Shown here in pieces: positions 32,944 through 41,901 of a stretch of 64,000 nt of DNA; position 1 is the stretch's first letter; each line of letters begins with the position of its first letter. The stretch lies in NCBI RefSeq assembly GCF_003425985.1, contig NZ_CP022985.1:2331501-2395500 (forward strand), written 5' to 3'. Under the pieces are notes generated by a model. The model was not told the origin of the DNA. It made no database searches and saw only the letters and a program-made list of their open reading frames with translations. The position numbers and the translations under genes are program-made. The DNA is from Mariniflexile sp. TRM1-10. Its GTDB lineage: Bacteria > Bacteroidota > Bacteroidia > Flavobacteriales > Flavobacteriaceae.

Positions 32944-34557
32944 ATGAAAACCTTAAGAAAAACCAATCCCATTCTAATGCTTATGGTTTTGTTCTTACTT
33001 ACCGGATGTAAGGATAAAGTCCAAAACAATCAAAATACAGACAGCACTGTAAACGTATCTTATTCTTATACGGAAGAAGAACTGTACCGTCCAAACTTTC
33101 ATTTTACCCCTAAGAAGGCATGGATGAACGATCCTAACGGTATGTTTTACTACAATGGGTACTACCACTTATATTTTCAGTACCATCCAGAAAGTAATGT
33201 TTGGGGACCCATGCATTGGGGGCATGCTATAAGCACGGACATGATTACTTGGAAGGAGCAGCCCATAGCCATTTACCCAGATGAATTAGGTACTATATTT
33301 TCTGGAAGCGCAGTCGTTGATATTACTAATAGTTCTGGTTTTGGTGAAGTTAGTAATGCGGTGCCTATTGTAGCCATATATACCAATTCAAAAAAATTGG
33401 AAGGTGGCGATAACTGGAAGCAAACACAAAGTATTGCTTATAGCAATGACGAAGGGAAAACCTTTACTAAATACGAGAACAATCCAGTTATAGATAATGA
33501 TAAACTAAAAGATTTTAGAGACCCAAAAGTAACATGGGATGAAAAAAGAAATAAGTGGGTCATGGTACTTGCTGCAGGCGATAGAATCATGTTCTATGAT
33601 TCCAAAGACTTGAAAAAATGGAATCTACTTTCAGATTTCGGGCAAGGTATTGGTGGTCATGGTGGCGTTTGGGAGTGTCCGGATTTATTTCAATTACCCG
33701 TTTTAGGGACTGACGAATCCAAGTGGGTGCTTTTTGTAAGTATCAACCCAGGCGGTCCAAATGGAGGAAGTGCTACCCAATATTTTATAGGGGATTTTGA
33801 TGGTACGACATTTAAAATGGATAAAGACTTTTCATTAGCACTCAATAAAGAGCACAATTACTGGATTGATTTTGGCAGAGATAATTATGCTGGTGTGTCA
33901 TGGTACAATGCTAGAACAAAAGATGGAAGTGTCCTTATGTTAGGATGGATGTCCAATTGGGACTATGCCCAAAAAGTTCCAACCGAAGCTTGGAGAAGTT
34001 CAATGACTATCGCTAGAAAAGTACAGCTACAAAAAAACGAAAATGGGTATCGATTATTAATTAATCCCGTAAAGGAACTTACTGGTTATAGAAGTACAAA
34101 ATATAAAAAGGAAAATATAGCAATTAAGGAAGATACAAAAATTATAGATTCTGATGCTATTGATTTAGCTAGCGCTGAAGTAAACTTTAATATTTCAGAT
34201 TTAAAAGATAAAGGCTTCACTTTTAAACTTACCAATAAACAAGGCGACACTTTGGCCTTTGGGTATAATAGCAGCGATAAAAACTTTTTTGTAGACAGAA
34301 GGAAATCCGGTAAAACAGCCTTTTCAGAAAAGTTTGCCAGTCATGTTTCCAAGGCTAAAAGAACATCGCTAAATCCAGATTTGACAGGTACCATTATTCT
34401 CGATAAAACATCCATAGAACTGTTTTTTGATAATGGCGAAACCGTTATGACAGAAATATTTTTTCCGAATGCACCATTCGATAAACTAAGTATTGAACCT
34501 AAAGACCAAGAACTTGTTCTTGGCAACATTGAAATCCACAAACTAAATTTTAACTAA
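32944..34557 (+). CDS. GH32 fructan hydrolase lipoprotein (module B)
   Basis: The 537-residue protein begins at ATG 32944; a TTG 24 bases upstream only adds residues before a good signal peptide. Lipobox LLTGC gives Cys22. The catalytic set is intact: WMNDPNG (Asp63), FRDPKVTW, and VWECPDLF. The C-terminal sandwich ends TIILDKTSIELFFDNGETV. Signal peptide and first residues nearly match the GH32 at 12026, but from the propeller on the sequences diverge, so this is a chimera-like pair with distinct catalytic domains and perhaps different linkage preference. It is followed 11 bases later by susC B. Confidence 0.93.
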   Translation: MKTLRKTNPILMLMVLFLLTGCKDKVQNNQNTDSTVNVSYSYTEEELYRPNFHFTPKKAWMNDPNGMFYYNGYYHLYFQYHPESNVWGPMHWGHAISTDMITWKEQPIAIYPDELGTIFSGSAVVDITNSSGFGEVSNAVPIVAIYTNSKKLEGGDNWKQTQSIAYSNDEGKTFTKYENNPVIDNDKLKDFRDPKVTWDEKRNKWVMVLAAGDRIMFYDSKDLKKWNLLSDFGQGIGGHGGVWECPDLFQLPVLGTDESKWVLFVSINPGGPNGGSATQYFIGDFDGTTFKMDKDFSLALNKEHNYWIDFGRDNYAGVSWYNARTKDGSVLMLGWMSNWDYAQKVPTEAWRSSMTIARKVQLQKNENGYRLLINPVKELTGYRSTKYKKENIAIKEDTKIIDSDAIDLASAEVNFNISDLKDKGFTFKLTNKQGDTLAFGYNSSDKNFFVDRRKSGKTAFSEKFASHVSKAKRTSLNPDLTGTIILDKTSIELFFDNGETVMTEIFFPNAPFDKLSIEPKDQELVLGNIEIHKLNFN

Positions 34558-34568
34558 ATTAATTTATT

Positions 34569-37500
34569 ATGAAATTAAAACAACTTTTATTTCTGCCCGT
34601 ATTTGCTTTTATAAGCGTTTGGGCACAAGCACAGGTAAGAGGTACGGTTACCTCCCAGGAAGATGGGATGCCTTTACCCGGTGTATCTGTAATTGTATCG
34701 GGCACAACCCAGGGTACCGCAACAGATTTTGACGGTAACTATGTACTGGAAAATGTTGATAAAAACGCCACATTGGTTTTTAGCTACATAGGTTTCAAAA
34801 CCCAACAAACACAAATTAATGGACGTTCAGTATTAGATGTCGTTCTGGTAGTAGATGCCGCTGCACTTGATGAGATTGTAGTTACTGGATATTCCAGAGA
34901 AAGAAAAGTGGACGTAACTGGAGCGATTACGGTTGTAGAATTAGGGCCTACAGAAGGGACTAGTTTAAGCTCTGGTAGTGCGGTTCAAGGATTACAAGGG
35001 CGTGTACCAGGGCTATTTATAGAGAAAAATGGTGACCCAACAGGAACAACTAATAACGTTTTAATTCGTGGGGCAACTACTTTAGGTAATAATGCTCCTT
35101 TATATGTTATAGATGGTGTGCCAACGGTTAGACAAGAGATCCTCGCAAGTATGAACCCTAGTACCATAGAATCTGTTCAAGTACTAAAAGATGCTTCTGC
35201 TTCTTCGCTTTATGGAGCACGTGCGGGTAATGGTGTTATTATTGTTACAACAAAAAATAGTGCGAAGGCTGCTGGTGGTGAAAAGCTTAATGTCAGCATA
35301 AACTCTAATATTTCAGTGCTTTCTGAAAAAAAACAACGCTATGACATGCTAAATGCTCAACAAAGAGGTGAAGCATTATGGCAAGCTTCAGTTAACGATG
35401 GAGCGGATCCTAATGCAGGTTATGGAGAGATTTATAATTTTGATTGGAATGGGGATTTTAATAACCCAGTTTTGAATAGTGTAACTGTTCAGCCTTTTGT
35501 TGGTGGCGATACCAATGTGCCAGCAGGAGACACCGATTGGCAAGATGAACTTTATGAAACGGGGTATGTTTATAATAATGAAATCTCAGTTTCTGGTGGT
35601 ACAGATAATTCATTTCACTTATTAAATATCGGGCATTTAAGAAATACAGGTATTTTAAAATTCACAGGATATGAAAGGGTTACAGCAAAGTTAAATTCTA
35701 ATTTTAATTTGTTCGATAATAAATTGCGTATAGGTATTAATACACAATTTTCAACTTCCGATGAAACGTTAGCATCTCGAGATGTTGGTAGTGCGCCTAC
35801 CCCAGGACTAGGCATTACTTTGGCACCTACTATACCAGTGTATGATGCCAATGGAGATTATGCAGGGCCATTAGGAGCTGGTTATTCTGATAGAAATAAT
35901 CCAGTTTTGATGCAGGATTTAAATAAGTGGGATAATACGGATAGAACAAACATCTTTGGCAATATTTATGCAGAATTTGACATACTGAAAAACTTAACGT
36001 TTAGAACAAGTTTAGGTCTTGATTTCGGCGATTACAAAAAAAGAGATATTGAGCGTAGAGTTAGCAATGGGTTTATTACACGAGGGGATAATAGACTTAT
36101 AGAGAACACTAATAAATTTACAAGTGTTGTATTTACTAATACATTGAATTATCAATTAGAACTTGGTGAAAACCATAAAATAGGCGTGTTATTAGGTGCA
36201 GAATCAATAAAAGATGATTTTGCAAGTGTTAATGCTTCGGCAAATACTTTTGCAGTTGAAACAGAATCTTTTTTCCAATTAAATGCTGCAACAGGGGCAC
36301 GTACAAATAGTGGGTCATCCACCGGAAGTAGATTGTTATCACAGTTTGGTAAAATAAACTATGCATTTCAAGACAGGTATTTAGCATCTTTTACACTGCG
36401 CAGGGATGGATCTTCAAGATTTGGAGCGGATAACAGATATGGTATTTTCCCAGCGGCTACAGTTGGTTGGAGACTTAGTAATGAAGAGTTTTGGAAAGAT
36501 AATGATATTGTAAACTCATTGAAATTAAGAGCAGGTTATGGAGAAGTAGGTAACCAATCAATTGGTGATGTAGCGCGTTTTGGTTTATTTGAATCTAGAT
36601 ATGGGCCTAACCAAAATCAATTTGTGCCAGACTTTTTTAATATCTATTATAATGTAGGAACTGCTTATGACTTGTCTGGGATCAATACAGGTAACTTACC
36701 TTCTGGTTTTGTCTCTATACAGGCAGCAAATCCAGCATTAAAATGGGAAACCACAAAAGAATTGAATCTTGGTGTTGATTTTACTTTATTCAACAATAAT
36801 GTGGTAGGATCTTTTGATTATTTTACAAGGGAAACAAGCGATATCTTAACAACACCACCAATTGCATCCGTAGTTGGAGAAGGACAACAAAGAGTATTAA
36901 ATGGAGCTACAACGGAAACTAATGGATGGGAATTATCTTTAGGGTATTCCAAAACGTTTAATAATGGTCTTTCCATGACGGTATCTACTAATTTCGGTGC
37001 TTTTAAAGACAAAATTACTCAATTGCCAGAGGAGGTAGTATCATCTTACCCTGGTACTGTAGATAATTCTATTATTGGTCATTCCCAATTCTCTATTTTT
37101 GGTTATAAAACAGCTGGGTTATTTCAAAGTCAAGCAGATATCGATGCAAGTCCGACACAACTTGCTGCTAGACCAGGAGGGTTAAAATTCCAAGATTTAG
37201 ATGGCAATGGAAGTATTGGTGCAGAAGACAGAGATTTTTTAGGTACAACTTTACCAGACTTAGAGTATGGTATTCGTATCGATTTAAACTACAAGAACTT
37301 TGATCTTTCTATATTTGGGTCAGGTGTAGCTGGAAGAATAGGGCAAGATCCATACATATTCTGGAATAATTTTGTGCAAGGTAGAGAAAATGCGGGTCTT
37401 GGAGTATTAGATGCATGGACCCCTAATAACACTGGGTCTTCAATTCCATCTTTGTCGTTAGCGTTTAATGATTTAAGAACTTCCGACTATTTATTCAGAA

Positions 37501-37724
37501 AAAATTCTTATTTCAAAATTAGAAACTTACAATTAGGTTATTCGTTCCCAGAAGAAATGATAAGCAAATGGGCTGGAATGACAGGATTGAGGCTTTATTT
37601 TCAAGGTGAAAACTTATTCTGGTTTACACCAAAAGATTATATAGGTGCAGACCCAGAACGAACAAATGTAGATAACATTCCGGTTCCAACAACACTTTCA
37701 CTTGGGCTAAACATAAACTTTTAA
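34569..37724 (+). CDS. SusC-like TonB-dependent outer-membrane transporter (fructan PUL B)
   Basis: The 1051-residue protein has a signal peptide ending WAQAQ, a carboxypeptidase-regulatory-like domain (GMPLPGVSVIVSGTTQGTATDFDG, about 30-55), plug (DEIVVTGYSRERKVDVTGAI; VLIRGATTLGNNAPLYVIDGVP; VLKDASASSLYGARAGNGVIIVTTK) and a barrel ending TLSLGLNINF with terminal Phe. It differs clearly from SusC A, so the modules probably import different fructans or chain lengths. It is 11 bases after GH32 and 12 bases before the chosen start of SusD B. Confidence 0.95.
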   Translation: MKLKQLLFLPVFAFISVWAQAQVRGTVTSQEDGMPLPGVSVIVSGTTQGTATDFDGNYVLENVDKNATLVFSYIGFKTQQTQINGRSVLDVVLVVDAAALDEIVVTGYSRERKVDVTGAITVVELGPTEGTSLSSGSAVQGLQGRVPGLFIEKNGDPTGTTNNVLIRGATTLGNNAPLYVIDGVPTVRQEILASMNPSTIESVQVLKDASASSLYGARAGNGVIIVTTKNSAKAAGGEKLNVSINSNISVLSEKKQRYDMLNAQQRGEALWQASVNDGADPNAGYGEIYNFDWNGDFNNPVLNSVTVQPFVGGDTNVPAGDTDWQDELYETGYVYNNEISVSGGTDNSFHLLNIGHLRNTGILKFTGYERVTAKLNSNFNLFDNKLRIGINTQFSTSDETLASRDVGSAPTPGLGITLAPTIPVYDANGDYAGPLGAGYSDRNNPVLMQDLNKWDNTDRTNIFGNIYAEFDILKNLTFRTSLGLDFGDYKKRDIERRVSNGFITRGDNRLIENTNKFTSVVFTNTLNYQLELGENHKIGVLLGAESIKDDFASVNASANTFAVETESFFQLNAATGARTNSGSSTGSRLLSQFGKINYAFQDRYLASFTLRRDGSSRFGADNRYGIFPAATVGWRLSNEEFWKDNDIVNSLKLRAGYGEVGNQSIGDVARFGLFESRYGPNQNQFVPDFFNIYYNVGTAYDLSGINTGNLPSGFVSIQAANPALKWETTKELNLGVDFTLFNNNVVGSFDYFTRETSDILTTPPIASVVGEGQQRVLNGATTETNGWELSLGYSKTFNNGLSMTVSTNFGAFKDKITQLPEEVVSSYPGTVDNSIIGHSQFSIFGYKTAGLFQSQADIDASPTQLAARPGGLKFQDLDGNGSIGAEDRDFLGTTLPDLEYGIRIDLNYKNFDLSIFGSGVAGRIGQDPYIFWNNFVQGRENAGLGVLDAWTPNNTGSSIPSLSLAFNDLRTSDYLFRKNSYFKIRNLQLGYSFPEEMISKWAGMTGLRLYFQGENLFWFTPKDYIGADPERTNVDNIPVPTTLSLGLNINF

Positions 37725-37736
37725 AAATTGAATAAC

Positions 37737-39485
37737 ATGAAAAACATAAAAACATTTTTATTTGGAATTATGGCGGCGTTTGTTGTTGTAAGTTGTTCCA
37801 AAGATTTTTTAGAATACGAACCAGAAGGGGTATTATCTAATGAAAACGTAGCAACTTCAGAAAATGCTGAAGCTTTAGTAGTCGCTGCGTATGCTGGCAT
37901 AGCTAACGACGAAATGGTAGGGCCGCTAACTCATATGTGGGTATATGGTAGTGTGAGATCTGATGATGCTTATAAAGGCGGTGGTGGCCGTGGAGACGTT
38001 GATATTATTGATCGCTACGAACAATACAACTTAACTATTGCGGACGACCCATCAGACTGGATGGGACCAAGAACTTGGACAAATTATTACAAAGCCATAT
38101 CTAGAGCTAATTTTGCATTATCAGTAATCAATGATATTCCTGACGCAGAATATGCAAACAAAACTTTAAGACAAGCTGAATTACGTTTTTTAAGAGCACA
38201 TTCTCATTTTATGCTTAAATTATTGTTCAAAAAAATACCTTATATCACTGAAGGTTTGTCACAAGAAGAACTTTTACAAATTTCGAATGATGTTGATAAT
38301 GATGCTTTATGGAATACCATTGCTGATGATTTCTTATTTGCATATAACAATTTACCACAAGCTCAAGAACAAGTTGGTAGAGCCGATAAAAATGCGGCAG
38401 CAGCTTATTTAGCTAAGTTGCGTTTGTATCAAGCTTATGAGCAAAACGATACGCATCAGGTAACCAATATCAATGCAACAAGATTACAAGAAGTGATTGA
38501 TTATGCCGATGATGTTACAGGAGCTTTGGAAGCAGACTATGGAAACAACTTTTTAGACGGATTTGATAACGGTTCAGAATCTATTTGGGCAGCTCAATTT
38601 TCAATAAACGACGGAACTGTAGTGAGTAGGGTAAGTTTTGTTACAGGATTAAATTCGCCTCACGGAACAGGGCTTTATGGCTGCTGTGGTTTCCACTTAG
38701 CGAGTCATAATATGGTCAATGCATTTAAAACCGATGTGGTTACTGGACTCCCTTTGTTAGATACGTTTAATAATAGTAATATTTTTAATGTTGTTGATGG
38801 CAATGGGGAAACGCCATTGGCATCAGGCATTACTTTAGATCCGAGAATTGACCATACGGTTGGTATTCCCGGTCGTCCGTTTAAATACCGCAATACAGTT
38901 AAAACTGATGGTGACATGATTTACAATTTTAGTTGGGCAAGAGATCCAGGAGTGTATGGCTATTTTGGAAACATGAAAGAGCAACAAGCGCCAGATTGTT
39001 CATGTTACGTAAAAGAAGGACCCTTTGTAGGTACTTCTAAAAATGTTGATTTTATACGTTATGCCGATGTGTTATTGTTTAAAGCTGAAGCGTTAATTCA
39101 ATTAAATCAAGTTGATGAAGGTGTCGCAATTATTAATCAAATTAGAACACGTGCAGCAGCAAGTACTCAAAGACAAATTGACGCTGGAGCTTCAGATGTT
39201 TATAATGTTGGCATGTACCCCATGGGAATGTCTAAGGCAGATGCGTTTAAAGCGTTAATGTTTGAAAGAAGATTAGAGTTTGGTATGGAAGGACCAAGAT
39301 TCTTTGATTTGGTAAGATGGGGCATGGCAGAACCTGTACTTAATGCGTATTTGGCGGTTGAAAAAACAAGAAAAGATTTTCTTGCTAATGCTCAGTTTAC
39401 TGCAGGACGCGATGAGTATTATCCAATACCACAAAGAGAGATTGATTTTACAGGAGGTTTATATAAACAAAACCCTGGATATTAA
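37737..39485 (+). CDS. SusD-like surface glycan-binding lipoprotein (fructan PUL B)
   Basis: Starting at ATG 37737 the 582-residue protein opens with a signal peptide and lipobox VVSC (Cys20); a TTG at 37728 would add three residues and is less likely. SKDFLEYEPEG, the SusD-type LRAHSHFMLKLLFKKIPY, and the C-terminal FERRLEFGMEGPRFFDLVRWG and AGRDEYYPIPQREID are present. A Cys pair (YGCCGFH) and a CSC motif (PDCSCYV) are notable for a surface protein. It is the partner of SusC B. A hairpin lies between it and the fructokinase gene. Confidence 0.95.
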   Translation: MKNIKTFLFGIMAAFVVVSCSKDFLEYEPEGVLSNENVATSENAEALVVAAYAGIANDEMVGPLTHMWVYGSVRSDDAYKGGGGRGDVDIIDRYEQYNLTIADDPSDWMGPRTWTNYYKAISRANFALSVINDIPDAEYANKTLRQAELRFLRAHSHFMLKLLFKKIPYITEGLSQEELLQISNDVDNDALWNTIADDFLFAYNNLPQAQEQVGRADKNAAAAYLAKLRLYQAYEQNDTHQVTNINATRLQEVIDYADDVTGALEADYGNNFLDGFDNGSESIWAAQFSINDGTVVSRVSFVTGLNSPHGTGLYGCCGFHLASHNMVNAFKTDVVTGLPLLDTFNNSNIFNVVDGNGETPLASGITLDPRIDHTVGIPGRPFKYRNTVKTDGDMIYNFSWARDPGVYGYFGNMKEQQAPDCSCYVKEGPFVGTSKNVDFIRYADVLLFKAEALIQLNQVDEGVAIINQIRTRAAASTQRQIDAGASDVYNVGMYPMGMSKADAFKALMFERRLEFGMEGPRFFDLVRWGMAEPVLNAYLAVEKTRKDFLANAQFTAGRDEYYPIPQREIDFTGGLYKQNPGY

Positions 39486-39535
39486 TTTTAATTATAAAAT
39501 TGTTTAGTTTTTTGAGTTGGTTTTTTTAAATTAAG

Positions 39536-39568
39536 AGGGTGTTTATGTTTAATTAAACACCCTTTTAA
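39536..39568 (+). terminator. Hairpin between susD B and fructokinase B (partial terminator)
   Basis: AGGGTGTTTA (39536-39545) and TAAACACCCT (39554-39563) form a perfect 10-bp stem, followed by a short TTT. It may lower, rather than stop, transcription into the fructokinase gene. Confidence 0.6.
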
Positions 39569-39586
39569 ACTTTTAAATCGAATAAT

Positions 39587-40471
39587 ATGTCTAAAATAAC
39601 ATGTTTTGGAGAAGTCTTATGGGATGTGTTTCCTACCCATAAGAAAATTGGTGGAGCCCCTTTAAATGTTGCTAGTAGGTTGCAATCATTTAACCATGAT
39701 GTAACGATGGTGAGTGCTATTGGGCAAGGAGAAAGTGGGTCTAAAATTATGCAATATCTTAAAGACTGTGGTATAGATACAAGTTGTATTCAAGTACATA
39801 ATGAGTATAAAACCGGAAAGGTTAAAGTCATGCTGAATGACAAAGGATCTGCATCTTACGACATTAAATATCCTAGAGCTTGGGACAAAATAAGGTTGAC
39901 GGAAATAAATAAAAAGGCTGTTGAAAGCTCAGATGCTTTTGTTTTTGGGAGTTTGGCGGCAAGAGATGACAGTTCTAGAAAGACCTTGTACGAACTCATT
40001 GAACGTGCCAAATACAAGATTTTTGATCTCAATTTAAGACCGCCTTACTATACTAAAGACGTTTTATTTTATTTAATGGATAAAGCAGATTTTATAAAAT
40101 TTAATGATGATGAGCTTTATGAAGTAAGTAAATATATGGGCTCTAAATACCATTCGTTGGAGCAAAACCTCATGTTTGTTGCAGAAAAAACAAAGGCAAA
40201 ACAGATATGTGTCACCAAAGGGGAACATGGCGCCGTTTTATTATATAATGGCGAACTATTTTATAATAGTGGTTTTCTTATAAAAGTGATAGACACCGTA
40301 GGCGCTGGAGATTCTTTCTTGGGGTCTTTAATTAGTCAATTACTCAATAAAGTTGAACCTCAGGAAGCTATTGATTTTGCATGTGCTGTAGGTGCTTTGG
40401 TTGCCCAGAGAGAAGGTGCAAATCCAAAAATAACACCATCTGAAATAGACGCTTTTATGAACCCATATTAG
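39587..40471 (+). CDS. PfkB-family fructokinase (module B)
   Basis: The 294-residue kinase is highly similar to the module A enzyme over its whole length, though the DNA has drifted more than in the porter pair. It has GGAPLNVASRLQSF, the canonical NLRPPYY and DTVGAGDSFLGSL with catalytic Asp242. Fructose is the likely substrate. It closes module B; the following gap of about 440 bases to the GntR-type gene contains the second structured element and the promoter of the xylose operon. Confidence 0.93.
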   Translation: MSKITCFGEVLWDVFPTHKKIGGAPLNVASRLQSFNHDVTMVSAIGQGESGSKIMQYLKDCGIDTSCIQVHNEYKTGKVKVMLNDKGSASYDIKYPRAWDKIRLTEINKKAVESSDAFVFGSLAARDDSSRKTLYELIERAKYKIFDLNLRPPYYTKDVLFYLMDKADFIKFNDDELYEVSKYMGSKYHSLEQNLMFVAEKTKAKQICVTKGEHGAVLLYNGELFYNSGFLIKVIDTVGAGDSFLGSLISQLLNKVEPQEAIDFACAVGALVAQREGANPKITPSEIDAFMNPY

Positions 40472-40538
40472 TAATAAAGGTTTTTTTTGAATGAGTTATC
40501 ATGGTTGTCCGATAAAACTTTTACAATTCTCTGCAAAC

Positions 40539-40591
40539 ACAGTGATAATGGTTTTTTAAAGGGATTACTGATTGTGCCCTTGTTTTTTTTA
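40539..40591. repeat. Structured intergenic element, copy B (right end of fructan locus)
   Basis: This element starts ACAGTGATAATGGTTTTTTA, continues AAGGGATTACTGATTGTGCC and runs into a T-rich tail, matching copy A at 7422-7473. It overlaps a second inverted repeat (TTGTGCCC at 40572-40579 with GGGCACAA at 40607-40614). It lies about 70 bases after the fructokinase stop, so here it may serve as a terminator. The remaining bases to 40850 show nothing recognisable. Confidence 0.5.
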
Positions 40592-40857
40592 ATTTCCTTA
40601 TTGTAGGGGCACAAAATCAACTATCTATGCATAGGCTGTTTATTCAGGTGATTTTTTAATGACGGTCGGTATAAATACTGAGATAGATACTAAACGAACA
40701 AGTGTCGTGCTGTTAATCAATGAGGTGGAATAACATATTTTAAAAAGTAAAGCAACTTTAGTTTTTATTTCGGTAGTCTACCATTTTTCTTCCTGTTCAT
40801 CTTTTTATGCTATAAGTTTAATAAACAAATGTTTATAAAAAAAACAAGACTAACTTC

Positions 40858-40885
40858 TTGCAGTTAAAAAGAATTATTATATTTG
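40858..40885 (+). promoter_or_regulatory. Predicted promoter of the xylose catabolic operon
   Basis: TTG (40858-40860) and TATATTTG (40878-40885) are 17 bases apart, matching the Flavobacterium -33/-7 consensus. Transcription would start near 40892, about 20 bases before the ATG at 40912; this rules out the TTG at 40858 as a start codon. Confidence 0.65.
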
Positions 40886-40890
40886 CAAAC

Positions 40891-40908
40891 CAGAACAGAA
40901 CAGAACAG
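40891..40908 (+). repeat. Pentanucleotide tandem repeat (CAGAA) before the GntR-type start
   Basis: Three units of CAGAA plus CAG occupy the predicted transcription start and leader, three bases before the ATG. Changes in unit number would alter the leader in 5-base steps. Confidence 0.65.
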
Positions 40909-40911
40909 TTG

Positions 40912-41898
40912 ATGTTTTTTGATTTAAATTTCAATAGCGAGATACCTAAGTATCAGCAATTAGTGAATGCCATTAATGACGCACTTGCTAATAATACGCT
41001 GTCTAGTGGTGATGCATTACCTTCGGTCAATGCTATTTGCAGCGACTATAAATTATCTAGAGATACCGTTTTTAAAGCCTATTCTATTTTAAAAGAAAAT
41101 GGGGTTGTGGAATCTGTACCTAATAAAGGATATTTTGTGGCTAATGATACCAGAAAGGTGCTTTTGGTTTTAGATACCTTTAAAGCCTATAAAGAGGTTT
41201 TATACCATGCATTTGTTAATAATTTACCCAAAAAAGTTATTGTAGATGTGCAATTCCATCATTATAACATCAACAATTTCAAAACCATTTTAAATAACAG
41301 TAAAGGGAAGTATTTTAAATATGTCGTGATGACTTTCGACCATAAAGAGGTGCCAAGCGTCTTGTCTGATTTTGATAATGACAAACTGTTGTTAATCGAT
41401 TGGAACGTCTATTCAAAAGCATCAAACAACTATGTGTTTCAAGATTTTGGAAGCGCATTTTACGACGCCTTAAAAGAAGCTATTGAACCTTTTAAAAAAT
41501 ATAAAAAACTGGTTTTTGTATATCCAACATTCACCAAGCATCCAACAGAATCGGTTGCTTACTTTAAACAATTTTGTGAAACCAAAAAGTTTAAATATAA
41601 AATCGTCACAGATCCTGCTGATTTTAACGTTGTAAAAGGAGAAGCCTACATAAGTGTGAGTGATAGAATACTCGGAACTTTTTTAGAACAATGCAGAGCC
41701 AACAATTTTGAACCAGGTACCGATGTAGGCTTCTTGTCTTATAATGAAACCCCGATGAAAAAATTCATTTATAAAGGCATTTCGGTAGTTTCAACCGATT
41801 TTAAAGCACTGGGTGGTAAAGCTGCAGAGTTTATTAATCAAGAAACGTCAATACAAACATATATACCAACTAAATTAATATTAAGAGAATCATTATAA
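40912..41898 (+). CDS. GntR-family transcriptional regulator with sugar-binding domain (probable xylose regulator)
   Basis: The 328-residue protein has an N-terminal GntR winged helix (residues about 7-72: EIPKYQQLVNAINDAL, SGDALPSVNAICSDY, SRDTVFKAYSILKENGVVE) and a C-terminal region resembling LacI-type periplasmic-binding folds (VGFLSYNETPMKKFIYKGISVVSTDF). Such regulators sit at the head of xylose operons in Bacteroidota and respond to a sugar. The start is ATG 40912, after a promoter with TATATTTG. It is 3 bases from xylulokinase, so it is co-transcribed and probably autoregulates. Confidence 0.85.
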   Translation: MFFDLNFNSEIPKYQQLVNAINDALANNTLSSGDALPSVNAICSDYKLSRDTVFKAYSILKENGVVESVPNKGYFVANDTRKVLLVLDTFKAYKEVLYHAFVNNLPKKVIVDVQFHHYNINNFKTILNNSKGKYFKYVVMTFDHKEVPSVLSDFDNDKLLLIDWNVYSKASNNYVFQDFGSAFYDALKEAIEPFKKYKKLVFVYPTFTKHPTESVAYFKQFCETKKFKYKIVTDPADFNVVKGEAYISVSDRILGTFLEQCRANNFEPGTDVGFLSYNETPMKKFIYKGISVVSTDFKALGGKAAEFINQETSIQTYIPTKLILRESL

Positions 41899-41901
41899 AT
41901 C

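Larger units (their letters stand above)
31500..33144 (+). repeat. Duplicated block, copy 2
   Basis: This is the counterpart of 10673-12223, covering the porter leader, the whole porter, and the GH32 5' end up to the WMNDPNG codons. It differs by a 91-base insert between two ATGAAA copies (32853 and 32944), one extra codon, and clustered substitutions. Confidence 0.85.

Noticed and set aside
40858..40911. Longer N-terminus for the GntR-type regulator from TTG at 40858
   Set aside because: These bases contain the -33/-7 promoter boxes and the CAGAA repeat; the GntR domain begins right after ATG 40912.
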